DNA from: Bacteroidales bacterium
GTDB lineage: Bacteria; Bacteroidota; Bacteroidia; Bacteroidales; P3
Assembly (NCBI GenBank): GCA_017616895.1
Contig: JAFZXE010000012.1
Span: forward strand, 1-64,000
Direction: 5' to 3'
DNA: 64,000 nucleotides
The stretch's first letter is position 1; every line of letters starts with the position of its first letter. A program made the position numbers and the translations under genes. A model generated the notes under the pieces. The model worked only from the letters and a program-made list of their open reading frames with translations. It had not been told where the DNA came from and made no database searches. Of the stretch, positions 19,503 through 28,050 are shown in pieces.

Positions 19503-19545
19503 GCATTCACGAACACCTTGAAGTTTGATAAAATCAAGTGAGTAA

Positions 19546-20556
19546 ATGAAAGACCAGCTTATTTCAAAGTTCAAACATCGCCGCACCGACGCCTTCCTCG
19601 GTCGGCAATATGCTCACAAGTACGCCTTCGTCGGCATCGGCCAGCACAGCCTCAGCAACCTCTATCCCGTGCTCCACTACCTCCAGGTGCCGCTCAAATG
19701 GATTGTCGTCACATCGCCCGAACGCGCCCGTGCAATCGAAGCCAAGTTCCAGGGCGTGAAAGCCACCGCCAACCTCGACGACGTCCTGTCCGACCCCGAG
19801 GTCGCCGCCGTGTTCGTGGCCGCCTCGCCCAAAGCTCATTTCGAGATTGGCAAACGAGTCATCAAGGCAGGCAAATGGCTTTTCGTCGAGAAACCCCCGT
19901 GCTCTAATATCGACGAGCTGCGACTCCTTTCCGCTGGCGGCCGTACCGCCGTGGGACTTCAGAAACGCTATGCACCCGCCACGATGCTGCTCAAACGGCG
20001 TCTCCGCAAAGACCGACCCACAAGCTACACCCTTCACTACCGCACCGGCGCCTATCCCGAAGGCGACGCACTTCTCGACCTCTTCATCCATCCCCTCGAT
20101 TTGGTCACACACCTTTTCGGCAAGGGAAATCTGAAAGCCTTCAGCCGTTCAGCCGGAACCCTTCACCTGATGCTCGAACACGAAGGCGTGACGGGCATGC
20201 TGGAGCTCTCGACCGACTATTCCTGGTCCTCCGCCCACGAGCAAATCACCATAGTCGCCCGCGGCGGAGTTTATTCCATGAGCCAGATGGAGGAACTCAC
20301 CTTCGAGCCGCGACAGAAGAGCGTCATGGGCGTGCCGTTGGAGAAGGTGCTGCCCCTGCGTCACGAAACCTTGCAGCTCCTTAGCCGCAACAATTTCGCC
20401 CCCACGCTCCCCAACAACCAAGTCTATTCGCAAGGTTTCTTCAACGAGATAGACGCCTTTGTCGAAACCGTCGAAGGCCGCAAGGCAACCATCCTAACCC
20501 ACCCCGAAGCCCTCCTCCCAACCTACGAGCTGATAGAGTCGGTTATGAGTTGTTAG
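19546..20556 (+). CDS. Gfo/Idh/MocA family oxidoreductase
   Basis: 336 residues with an N-terminal Rossmann fold (YAFVGIGQHSLSNLYPVL, a slightly unusual glycine motif), then VFVAASPKAHFEIGKRVIKA and the family signature FVEKPPCSN. The C-terminal half fits the alpha/beta substrate domain, with LFIHPLDLVTHLFG providing the usual DxxxHxxD-like helix. It probably oxidises or reduces a sugar or cyclitol with NAD(P). It shares a transcript with the radical SAM gene. The stop is followed by TAGCGGTCAGC, a short word also seen after rnz. Confidence 0.85.
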   Translation: MKDQLISKFKHRRTDAFLGRQYAHKYAFVGIGQHSLSNLYPVLHYLQVPLKWIVVTSPERARAIEAKFQGVKATANLDDVLSDPEVAAVFVAASPKAHFEIGKRVIKAGKWLFVEKPPCSNIDELRLLSAGGRTAVGLQKRYAPATMLLKRRLRKDRPTSYTLHYRTGAYPEGDALLDLFIHPLDLVTHLFGKGNLKAFSRSAGTLHLMLEHEGVTGMLELSTDYSWSSAHEQITIVARGGVYSMSQMEELTFEPRQKSVMGVPLEKVLPLRHETLQLLSRNNFAPTLPNNQVYSQGFFNEIDAFVETVEGRKATILTHPEALLPTYELIESVMSC

Positions 20557-20653
20557 CGGTCAGCAGTTTGTTGCCATTTGGTTTTTGTCAGAATGTTTCC
20601 TCACGAGAAAGTGTGGAGATTATGGAAGTTCTATTCTTGCTGTGCTCTAAATT

Positions 20654-20885
20654 TTCGGTCAGTTTTGGCTCGAAAAAATGACGAGTTTATATGTGAATTG
20701 AGAGGGCATTTAGTGGTTTTGTTTTGTCATCTGTTACCCTTGTTTCTGTTGTGTTTGGAAACGCCAGGTTTGAAGCTATGCTAAACGGGAATCCTATGTA
20801 GCATTAGTGTATTTGTTCTGTCGAAGTCGAGAATTACAAATTCTCTTGTTAAACCATTGCGGATGTGTCATCCGCAACAATGGGT
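20654..20885 (+). repeat. Island hairpin repeat, copy 1
   Basis: First of four related copies in this island. It contains TTTTGGCTCGAAAAA, a central segment ending in AACGGGAATCCTATGTAG, then two perfect hairpins: GAGAATTACAAATTCTC (20829-20845) and TTGCGGATG/CATCCGCAA around TGT (20857-20877). A short open frame across it (20578-20784) is not considered a gene. The other 232 bp of this 464-bp gap hold only the 45-bp inverted repeat below. Confidence 0.8.
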
Positions 20886-20970
20886 ATTTCAAGACAATCA
20901 AATACGAACCCTGTGGGATGCCGACAAAGAACCATATCCGAAGTGCCGTTGTCTAAATGTTGACACTCAC

Positions 20971-21015
20971 CTTCGGTCGGTGCAAATGTACAAATAAAAT
21001 CCAATCGACGAAAAA
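20971..21015. repeat. 45-bp inverted repeat, left copy
   Basis: It matches 28018-28062 in opposite orientation with two differences over 45 bp. On the minus strand it holds TACATTTG, a -7-like box. It sits immediately beyond the stop codon of the AAA ATPase and points away from it, toward repeat copy 1 with nothing coding between. Confidence 0.8.
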
Positions 21016-21020
21016 TGGAT

Positions 21021-22475
21021 TTATGGGATCGCTGAGAACAGATCATCCATAGTTACCTCTCGTTGGACCACATGAGAATATTTGTTTTGCTTAATCCCAT
21101 ATGTCGTTATAAGCGTTGTATGTAGTGACTTGCGTGTGCCTGTGACTGTTCGGAATGTTTCCCTGCGTGAGTTCAGTCGTTCGGCATAGTCCTCCGTGAT
21201 GGCATACGGCTCTACGGAGAACTTGGCCTCACATAGATTCACTGTTTCGTCCCGTCGGTCTATAACGAGGTCGATTTGTGTCCCCTTGTATTCATTGCCG
21301 TCTTTGTCGGTAAATGCCTTGCACTCCCACGAACAGACATTACTTAACACACCAAGGATGCCCAGTCGCTGTTTTATTTGGTCAACATGGTGCAGGCATA
21401 CTTGCTCAAAGGCATAGCCCTGCCATACATGCCGTCGAGGGTTGTCCTGCATATTGCTCCAGAATCTTGAGTCCTGGCCGTTCGATTTTTCCACAAACTG
21501 GAGATGGTAAAGAGAAAAAAGGTCTATAAGTTGGAATATCTGACCGTGCTCTTTTTTCCCAAAGGCTGTATAGCGACGAATGAAATCGCACTTGCATAAA
21601 TTTTCGAGGACCTCGGTCAGTAGCCCACCGTCTTCCATGCCCAGAGCTTTCTGAATATCCATGCGGGTCATTCCGTGCCTTTTCTCCGACAATAGTTCCA
21701 CAACATTACGATATACCTTTGAATTTTTAAACAGCGAGCGGAATATAAAATCGTATTCTGCGCGGAGCGCTGCACCCTCTTCAAAGAAAAGATGGTCAAT
21801 GTTTTCATTCAAAGACATATTGCCCTCTATCATATCAAGGTAGTAGGGAATGCCTCCGATGGTCATATACGCCTCTACAATCTGATACCTGTCCCAATCT
21901 ATTTTTTTGTTTCGTAAGAAATGCTCGGTCTCATAAAGTGTGAAAGGACGCAAGTATATTTGACGATTCACCCTTCCATGCAACCCTCCCTTGTCTCCTA
22001 TAAACTTAGACATCATCCACGTCGTGGCAGACCCGCACACAAACAATTTGAGTCCCTCTATCGTGGATGCCCAATTGTTCCAAAAAAAGCTGAAGGCGGA
22101 GAGGAAGCCAGACTTTGGAGTGTCCAACCACGGTAGTTCGTCAATGAACACTATAATACGGTCTTTTTTTAACGACGAGAGATAATCCCGCAGTTGAGAA
22201 AAAGCCTCGTACCAGTCTTTTGGTTTCAGCAATTTTCGACCAGAGTACCGTTCCAACTCCTTCTTGAACAGGGTGAGCTGCGTGCTACGCGGTGTCTCAA
22301 ATGATCCTGTGAAACTAAAGTCAAACTTGCCGTCAAAAAACTGTTTTATCAAGTAGGTCTTACCTACACGTCGACGCCCATAAACTGCCACCAGTTCGGC
22401 CTTGGGTGTTTCGCAGTATTCAGTAAGAAGATCTTGTTCATGTCTGCGCCCTATGATTTTCGAATTATATTCCAT
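21021..22475 (-). CDS. AAA ATPase with DUF234-type C-terminus
   Basis: 484 residues. Walker A is GRRRVGKT (33-40), Walker B is IIVFIDELPW, and CGSATTWMMS matches a sensor-1 region. This is the archaeal-type ATPase_2 family. A winged-helix-like middle (MTRMDIQKALGMEDGGLLTE) precedes a C-terminal PD-(D/E)xK-like core (IDLVIDRRDETVNLCEAKFS). Such proteins are abundant in Bacteroidetes and poorly understood; a nuclease or regulatory role is inferred from the fold. It is monocistronic with its own TATCTTTG box. Its stop is followed by the 45-bp repeat and hairpin repeat copy 1. Confidence 0.88.
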   Translation of the reverse strand: MEYNSKIIGRRHEQDLLTEYCETPKAELVAVYGRRRVGKTYLIKQFFDGKFDFSFTGSFETPRSTQLTLFKKELERYSGRKLLKPKDWYEAFSQLRDYLSSLKKDRIIVFIDELPWLDTPKSGFLSAFSFFWNNWASTIEGLKLFVCGSATTWMMSKFIGDKGGLHGRVNRQIYLRPFTLYETEHFLRNKKIDWDRYQIVEAYMTIGGIPYYLDMIEGNMSLNENIDHLFFEEGAALRAEYDFIFRSLFKNSKVYRNVVELLSEKRHGMTRMDIQKALGMEDGGLLTEVLENLCKCDFIRRYTAFGKKEHGQIFQLIDLFSLYHLQFVEKSNGQDSRFWSNMQDNPRRHVWQGYAFEQVCLHHVDQIKQRLGILGVLSNVCSWECKAFTDKDGNEYKGTQIDLVIDRRDETVNLCEAKFSVEPYAITEDYAERLNSRRETFRTVTGTRKSLHTTLITTYGIKQNKYSHVVQREVTMDDLFSAIP

Positions 22476-22505
22476 TCTGTTTGTTTTTCGTGGTGTTTAC
22501 GAATG

Positions 22506-22513
22506 CAAAGATA
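22506..22513 (-). promoter_or_regulatory. -7 box for the DUF234 ATPase
   Basis: TATCTTTG on the minus strand, 30 bp upstream of the ATG, is a perfect TAnnTTTG match. Confidence 0.65.
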
Positions 22514-22750
22514 CAAAAAAAAGTCGATATTGGTTCCGAATACATCATTTTACCCACAAAACGGAACAATTATCCCCAAGCATTTATAAATGTATTCCAA
22601 CCTTTATATTCCATTTCTTAAGCTTTATGTTACTCCGCTGCCTTGACCCTTGACTCTCGACAAAAAAACGGTAAACATTAAACGGTAAACCAAATAAACT
22701 GTAAACGGTAAACAAACCCAATAGTTTAGCGGCTATCAGACAGCGGACAC

Positions 22751-22900
22751 CTCTTACCTTTGTTTCTGTTTTGGTTGGAAGTGCTAGGTGGAGATCAAGC
22801 GCAACGGGAGGCTATGTAGCGTTCGTGTATTCGTTCTGTCGAGGTCGAGAATTACAAATTCTCATGTACAACAGTTGCGGATGATACATCCGCAACAACG
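22751..22900 (+). repeat. Island hairpin repeat, copy 2
   Basis: Closely related to copy 1: shared TTTGTTTCTGTT, CTATGTAGCGTTCGTGTATT and the hairpins at 22847-22863 and 22874-22896 (10-bp stem GTTGCGGATG, loop ATA). It follows the candidate immunity gene at 23010 by about 115 bp. Just before it, 22665-22715 is a small tandem array of AAACGGTAAAC. Nothing else is seen in this 534-bp gap apart from the ATPase promoter. Confidence 0.8.
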
Positions 22901-23009
22901 AGGACAATATGGTATGAGGCCAATTGTCACCCTCAATTATAGATTATTGCCATTGTTTTTTAGTCGAGACTGAGGATTTGTCGTGGATAATATCTCACGA
23001 CGACGGGTG

Positions 23010-23597
23010 TCATCTTAAAAGTTCTTCAGGAACATATGAATCAACGGAAGAATCGTAGATTATTTCACCTTTGTCATTGGTAATCATTTGCATCTGCATA
23101 TGATTGCCATTCCATTTTGCCACTAATGAATAAGACGGTCTCTCTTCTTCATTGGTATAATCTTCATACAGAATATCATGCTCTGAGTAGGAAACGCATT
23201 CTACTATCTCGTATTCTCCAGACTCAGACATGACTTTATTGTATGGCATAGTTCCTGATATCAAAACATTAAAGCCTTTATAATGAGCCATTTTTCCATA
23301 CTCAACCATTGAAGAGAGTACCCTCACCCCAAGCGAGTTGTCTTTTACAACATGAATCTCACAGCATTGTCCAATAGCATCAATAAACGTAATGGATATT
23401 TTGTCGTTATCGGACACCCCAAATCCATTGTGTTGTTCCAACATAATTAGCGTATCAACGATATGGAGAAATGGAGTGTCCTTAAATTGCATGACCGGAA
23501 TTCTACAGAGGCTATCAGTCGTTTGTGAAAAGGCGCTCTCTCCCAAAACAAGCATGAGGAGGATAATGAAAAATCTTTTCATAGTATTAACAGTCAT
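23010..23597 (-). CDS. Secreted candidate immunity protein 1
   Basis: 195 residues of an unrecognised family. The first ATG overlaps the toxin stop as ATGA, showing translational coupling to the upstream RHS-JAB gene. A second ATG at 23582 starts a signal peptide (KRFFIILLMLVLGESAFSQ) directly. The mature protein is acidic (EYEIVECVSYSEHDILYEDY). Its place right behind a toxin tip makes it the candidate cognate immunity protein, acting in the periplasm if exported. Immunity is inferred from position only. Confidence 0.7.
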   Translation of the reverse strand: MTVNTMKRFFIILLMLVLGESAFSQTTDSLCRIPVMQFKDTPFLHIVDTLIMLEQHNGFGVSDNDKISITFIDAIGQCCEIHVVKDNSLGVRVLSSMVEYGKMAHYKGFNVLISGTMPYNKVMSESGEYEIVECVSYSEHDILYEDYTNEEERPSYSLVAKWNGNHMQMQMITNDKGEIIYDSSVDSYVPEELLR

Positions 23598-24457
23598 TTT
23601 CGTTTACCTTGCCATGTGGCATTTTTCCACTTTACTCCCATCCTATCATCTTGACAGCCACGGCTGTTGTATTCTGTATAGCCTGTTCGTGGTGTGTATG
23701 TGTGCAATTTGATGCCGGGATGATTCTTCTCGTGTACCGCAGCAGCCCCCAAATCTTTTCCAGGATGGCCTGAGTCGCCGGTAGGCATCGGATCTCCTAA
23801 TGGGTGGTTGTGGGTGCCATCAAAAAGTGAATAACCGTTATTGGTCAAGTCCGAAAACAAATGTATACCATGTTCCCCATGGTTTGTTCCTATAACATTG
23901 GATTCGTCGTCACTTTTCGCAAGTGTGGCATGAGCCCATTCCAATGGATACCCTCCATCTGCCGCATAGTTTGCCGCGATGAACTGGAATAATTCTTCTG
24001 CATGTTGATTACCGCAAACGGAAAAAGAGGTTGCGTCACTATTAGCAAGTTTTAGTTCAGAGATTGAACCTACTTCATACTGATGACTGCTCGCTAAAAT
24101 ATTACCATCGTCGTCAACAAGATGTATTTGATCATAATTGGAATTATCAACTTTTTCGACAATGTTACCACATTTGTCGATCTTCCATTCATCCATTTCC
24201 ATCCCGCTCGGATCCACCAGCCTCATTGGATTCCAGGCACAATAGTTGTACGGACTCAAACTTGGATACTTGTCAGCCATCGGATCCACACTCAGCCATA
24301 AACTCAGGTCAGAATTGTAGTACCTTGCACCAAAGTAGTGGTACCCCGTTTCCGAGTCTTTCTCTTTGCCCGAGGAGTCCGAGTAAAAAACAGGGGTGTT
24401 TTTCAGCCAATTTTGGCTCGAAAAAGAGGTGGGGCTATATGTGTGTTGGAAGAGCAT
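23594..24457 (-). CDS. Orphan RHS tip fused to a JAB-like toxin domain
   Basis: 287 residues. Residues 29-86 are the very end of an RHS core (SGKEKDSETGYHYFGARYY, NYCAWNP, DPSG); the rest of an RHS shell is absent. The C-terminal domain (about 130-260) has PLEWAH and then HNHPLGDPMPTGDSGHPGKD, resembling the catalytic Glu and HxHP...D site of JAB/JAMM metallopeptidases, with an insertion before the Asp. Polymorphic toxins with JAB-like tips are known. The first 28 residues are encoded by hairpin repeat copy 4, so the start is uncertain and the gene is probably a displaced cassette. Confidence 0.75.
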   Translation of the reverse strand: MLFQHTYSPTSFSSQNWLKNTPVFYSDSSGKEKDSETGYHYFGARYYNSDLSLWLSVDPMADKYPSLSPYNYCAWNPMRLVDPSGMEMDEWKIDKCGNIVEKVDNSNYDQIHLVDDDGNILASSHQYEVGSISELKLANSDATSFSVCGNQHAEELFQFIAANYAADGGYPLEWAHATLAKSDDESNVIGTNHGEHGIHLFSDLTNNGYSLFDGTHNHPLGDPMPTGDSGHPGKDLGAAAVHEKNHPGIKLHTYTPRTGYTEYNSRGCQDDRMGVKWKNATWQGKRK

Positions 24458-24532
24458 TTACAGGGTTTGTTCTGTCATGTTTTTCATTTTAGTGGAGTGT
24501 TGGATTGCAAATCCGGCACAACGGGAATTATC
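24405..24532 (+). repeat. Island hairpin repeat, copy 4 (truncated)
   Basis: Shares TTTTGGCTCGAAAAA, the GCATTTA...TTTGTT...TGTCATG stretch and a final ACAACGGGAAT with copy 1. It lacks the two terminal hairpins. It begins 3 bp after the stop of candidate immunity gene 2 and runs into the 5' end of the RHS-JAB tip. Confidence 0.72.
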
Positions 24533-24534
24533 TT

Positions 24535-24999
24535 TTACACTTTAACAGGATAATATTTTTTTTCTAAAATAGCCTGAATTAAGTCATCTGGTTTACTTAT
24601 TTTGTTACTTACATTATAGATATTCAAATCACGTGTTTTTTTGTCAAAAAAAACAAAGTATGTAGAAGTACTTCTTCCCCCCTTTCTATAAACAAAGAAA
24701 ATATAATTTTTTTTTCTTCCTCCAAATAATAGTTGTCTTCTCGGAAAAAAAGGATAGGTGATAACGTCTGTTGAATTGAACGATTTGCCGGGGTCAGCGA
24801 GCCAGAAGTGAACACTATATCTTTCCTTTATTATTTTTTTTACTATGTATGGGATTTCTTTTTTGCTATAAAAAAGAGTTGTGCTATCATTGGTTAATAC
24901 ATTATAGATTTCAGAGTATTTAGAGTAAAGCTCATCTATTTGCGCAAATACGAAGGGAATATATATCATAAAAAGAATTAAGGTTAGTGTCTTTTTCAT
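24535..24999 (-). CDS. Secreted candidate immunity protein 2
   Basis: 154 residues with a signal peptide (KKTLTLILFMIYIPFVFAQ). No family is recognised. The mature part is Lys/Tyr/Phe-rich with a predicted beta pattern (NYIFFVYRKGGRSTSTYFVFF). It lies 12 bp after the end of the broken RHS metallopeptidase gene on the same strand, the usual immunity position. AT-rich compared with the chromosomal genes, consistent with transfer. Immunity is inferred from context. Confidence 0.68.
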   Translation of the reverse strand: MKKTLTLILFMIYIPFVFAQIDELYSKYSEIYNVLTNDSTTLFYSKKEIPYIVKKIIKERYSVHFWLADPGKSFNSTDVITYPFFPRRQLLFGGRKKNYIFFVYRKGGRSTSTYFVFFDKKTRDLNIYNVSNKISKPDDLIQAILEKKYYPVKV

Positions 25000-25011
25000 T
25001 GTCTCTTTATT

Positions 25012-25910
25012 TTACTCAATATTTTCTATGCTGGTTGAGTTTTTTGATTTAAATGAGATTCCGTCGTGATTTGTTCTGACACCTTCTCCAAGAATCCTAG
25101 CAGCTGGAGTTTCTACATTTTCAATAACCCACTTCTCTCCCATAGTATCATATTGATTGTCCGTATTGAGCATATTGCGTTTTTCCTGTTTTGAAGAATA
25201 GAAATCAACAAAAGCGTGCCCCATTTCATGCAGTAAACCTAATGCGGGGCTTTGCTTACCCCGGTTTTTTCTCCTTCATCATTAATTATTTCCAATCCAG
25301 ACTGAGGATGATATTCAATTGTTTTTGACAGTCCTTTGTAACAATCTTCGCCAATACGTCCTTTTTTTATCTTAACAGTTTTTTCTTGATCATTAGCAAG
25401 TTTCGTAATAATACCTTTTGAATCCCCTTTAATTACATAATTAAGTGCATTTACTGTTTCTTTCACAAATGGATTATTACCAGAATACTCCATATTGGGT
25501 ACATAAACAATATGCTTCTTTCGTTCAAAAAGCCTAGCTATTCCAGTTTTATTTTTGTAGTATATCTTTATGTCTTGTCCATTCGGATCCACCAACTTCA
25601 TAGGATTCCAGGCACAATAGTTGTATGGACTTAAATTCGGATACTTGTCACTCATTGGGTCAACACTCAACCACAAACTCAGGTCGGAGTTATAGTACCT
25701 CGCACCGAAGTAATGATAGCCCGTTTCTGAGTCTTTCTCCTTGCCGGAGAAAGTGTAGCGTTCTTGGTATGACGATGTCCGTTGGTCTAACTTTGTTTCG
25801 CCATAGGGTAAATACTGCATGTGTTGAACCGCTTGGCCAGATGAGTCGGTAATCCAGCTGGCGCTGCCGAGGTGGTCGGGGTGATATTTTATTTGGGGTG
25901 TTGGGGGCAT
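25012..25910 (-). pseudogene. Orphan RHS tip with M91-like metallopeptidase, frameshifted
   Basis: The upstream frame carries RHS core (YHPDHLGSASWITDSSG, then SGKEKDSETG... to DPNG) and a toxin region ending EGEKTG, then stops at 25239. The downstream frame supplies KQSPALGLLHEMGHAFVDFY, a zinc HExxH site, and continues to 25012. Inserting one G into the GGGG run near 25259-25262 joins them as TGGKQSPALGLLHEMGHA. Spacing and motif resemble the M91 effector-peptidase family found in RHS tips. ATG 25910 is preferred because an upstream TTG lies inside the promoter. Could be decay, phase variation or a sequencing error. Confidence 0.78.
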
Positions 25911-25928
25911 GGGTGAGGTTTGATTGTG

Positions 25929-25936
25929 CAAAGGTA
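25929..25936 (-). promoter_or_regulatory. -7 box for the RHS metallopeptidase module
   Basis: TACCTTTG on the minus strand, 19 bp before ATG 25910. It shows that the truncated RHS tip has its own promoter rather than being part of a long RHS gene. The remaining 300 bp up to 26251 contain a TTAGCAGTTAGCGGTTAG repeat and the ATPase promoter, with no gene. Confidence 0.6.
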
Positions 25937-26222
25937 CGAAAAAAAATTAGCAGTTAGCGGTTAGTGTGGCCTTTCGGCTAACGATGACGAAAAAAAACGT
26001 ACTGCCGTGTGCTGGATTTTTTGCGTGCGCTGGTTGGCAAGATACCTTTAGGTGTCATTCTGCACACCCTAAGAAATCCCTGTTTCGCCCGAAAGTGTGT
26101 ATGTCTTAGGGAAATCTCGAATGTGAATCACATTATACCGTATTCCGGACAAAATACCTTTACATTTTAGCGTATTTTAGTGGGTGCATTTTGGTATTTT
26201 ATCGTAATTTTGATTGTTTTTG

Positions 26223-26230
26223 TATCTTTG
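26223..26230 (+). promoter_or_regulatory. -7 box for the DUF4143 ATPase
   Basis: TATCTTTG, 21 bp before the ATG; perfect TAnnTTTG match. No convincing -33 element. Confidence 0.6.
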
Positions 26231-26251
26231 CACTCAAAATAACTGAATAAT

Positions 26252-27529
26252 ATGATTGACGAAAAGGTTATTCTCCAGGTATTGGCAGAGCAACAAGAGG
26301 AAATCAAGGGTTACAAACCTCAGAAATGGGTGTCGCGTAAAGAGGAGTCACTATTTGAGTTCGATACCAAGATGGCTCAAGTGGTTATAGGTGTTCGACG
26401 TAGTGGAAAATCGACGTTGTGTCACAAGGTGTTGTTGGAACGGGGCGTCAGATACGGCTATGTCAACCTAGACGATGACCGTCTGGCCAAAATGGAAGTG
26501 GGAGACTTGAATACGGTGCTCTCTTGCGTGTATCAACTCTACGGGACAGACGTTCCTTATCTGGTTCTGGACGAGATTCAGGATGTGGACGGATGGTATC
26601 TCTTTGTGAACCGACTGCTCAGGACAGACCTGCGAATTTTTGTCACGGGCAGCAATGCCAAACTGTTGAGTGGAGAATTGGCCACCCATCTGACTGGACG
26701 CTACAACGAAATCCATCTATATCCTTTCTCGTTTTCGGAGTATTGCCAATACCACCATGTTGACACGCGGGGTATCACCACCAAGGCCGACGCCGAGCGG
26801 AAGCGAGCTTTTATGGAATTTGTTCACGATGGCGGTTTCCCGGAAATGCAGGGGCTCCGGAACAAGCGGGCATACGTCCAGAGCCTGATTGAGGCCATAC
26901 TGCGCAAGGATATCCAGCGTCGTTTCAAAATTCGTAACATCGAGGCATTGCGTAAACTGGCCCATCACATGATTAACAATGCCTGCCAGGAGGTGAACTA
27001 TGATGCGCTGTCAGAGTTGTTGGGCATTGCCGACAAGACAACGAAGAAATATGTTGACTATCTCTGTCAGGCTTTCTTGATACAGTTGCTGACAAAACAC
27101 TCATTCAAGAGCAAGGAACGCATACGCAACCAGAAGGCATATATAGTCGATACGGGGTTGGAGGGAAACCGCGAGAATGCGTTGGCACCCGAGAATCTCG
27201 GGTGGCGTCTGGAGAATGTGGTATATATTGAGTTGTTGAGACGCTGTGCCCATGACTTTCTGGATGTGTACTATCATAAACCGGATTCAAGGGCCAAGGA
27301 GATAGACTTTGTGGTGTGCGATAAAAACAAGGCTGTGGAATTGATACAAGTAGCATACGAGATTGACACCCAACGGACTTACGACCGCGAGACATCATCG
27401 CTTGTGAAAGCATCGGACACTTTTTCTTGTAGTCATCTGACCCTCATCGCATTCTCGCCAACTCGCGATGTAGAGATTGAAGGGAAAACCATCCATATCG
27501 TTTCGGCATTGGAGTGGTTGTTGGGATAA
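26252..27529 (+). CDS. AAA ATPase with DUF4143 C-terminus (island)
   Basis: 425 residues. Walker A is GVRRSGKS, Walker B is YLVLDEIQ, and FVTGSNAKLLSGELATHLTGR is the family sensor/arginine stretch of AAA_14/DUF4143 proteins. The C-terminal nuclease-like core reads EIDFVVCDKNKAVELIQVA, where the usual catalytic Lys of ExK is Gln, as in one known subfamily. It is monocistronic and lies between the RHS metallopeptidase promoter and a truncated integrase, which it apparently disrupted. Function unknown; defence or regulation has been suggested for such ATPases. Confidence 0.88.
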   Translation: MIDEKVILQVLAEQQEEIKGYKPQKWVSRKEESLFEFDTKMAQVVIGVRRSGKSTLCHKVLLERGVRYGYVNLDDDRLAKMEVGDLNTVLSCVYQLYGTDVPYLVLDEIQDVDGWYLFVNRLLRTDLRIFVTGSNAKLLSGELATHLTGRYNEIHLYPFSFSEYCQYHHVDTRGITTKADAERKRAFMEFVHDGGFPEMQGLRNKRAYVQSLIEAILRKDIQRRFKIRNIEALRKLAHHMINNACQEVNYDALSELLGIADKTTKKYVDYLCQAFLIQLLTKHSFKSKERIRNQKAYIVDTGLEGNRENALAPENLGWRLENVVYIELLRRCAHDFLDVYYHKPDSRAKEIDFVVCDKNKAVELIQVAYEIDTQRTYDRETSSLVKASDTFSCSHLTLIAFSPTRDVEIEGKTIHIVSALEWLLG

Positions 27530-27971
27530 TCGGTGAGCTTCCCTGGATTAATATAAGGTTTTCCTGTTTATATGCATGGTGCAGCACGCAGGCGAGCTTC
27601 TGGAAATACAGACGGACGGTTCTGCGTCCAAGCCCTTGGCTTTCCATGTACGTGATGAAGTTTTGAAGATAGGCCGTGTCGATTTTCTCCATTTCTATGT
27701 CGCCGTAGGTCCTGAGATGCCTCAGCATCAGCAGGTATGATTTCTTTGTCTTTTCCTTGACGTGATGGGATGCTGCAAAATCGCTTGCGTATTGCACTAG
27801 GCTTACCGGCACTCGTTCTTCTGCCTGCTGCATTCCGAAGTCGGCCTCATAGTGGTACTGGGATTCGGTCGTGGTAGACTCGGATTCGATGGTGAGCGTA
27901 ACGTTTCCGTCTGAGGCATAGTTTATTGCGCTGATGCGGAACGGGAAATTTGAATTGACTGTTAGTTTCAT
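27444..27971 (-). pseudogene. Truncated tyrosine recombinase (N-terminal part)
   Basis: 175 residues. Residues about 1-60 fit the Bacteroidetes integrase N-terminal arm domain and 60-150 the SAM-like core-binding domain (KEKTKKSYLLMLRHLRTYG, LQNFITYMESQGLGRRTVRLYFQKL). It stops there: the catalytic domain with R...HxxR...Y is missing. The last 30 or so residues are read antisense through the end of the convergent ATPase gene, so the break lies just after 27529. It keeps a TAATTTTG box at 28006-28013. Probably a remnant of the element that brought the island. Confidence 0.75.
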
Positions 27972-28005
27972 GATGGAGCGTTTTTGTGTGTTTTCAATGC
28001 AGCTC

Positions 28006-28050
28006 CAAAATTACTTTTTTTTCGCCGATTGGATTTTATTTGTACATTTG
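28006..28050. promoter_or_regulatory. Divergent -7 boxes between integrase remnant and RHS tip 3
   Basis: Minus: TAATTTTG at 28006-28013 for the integrase remnant. Plus: TACATTTG at 28043-28050 for the RHS tip. The plus box lies within the 45-bp repeat shared with 20971-21015. Confidence 0.5.

Noticed and set aside
18423-19586. A 387-residue minus-strand frame over the radical SAM gene.
   Set aside because: The plus strand has the full CxxxCxxC and SPASM pattern; the antisense frame is repetitive in Val/Asp/Glu, typical of a shadow.
20578-20784. A 68-residue open frame before the DUF234 ATPase.
   Set aside because: It lies across hairpin repeat copy 1, and its related copies do not keep the frame open.
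27105-27413. A minus-strand frame inside the DUF4143 ATPase.
   Set aside because: It is a shadow opposite a gene with clear Walker motifs.
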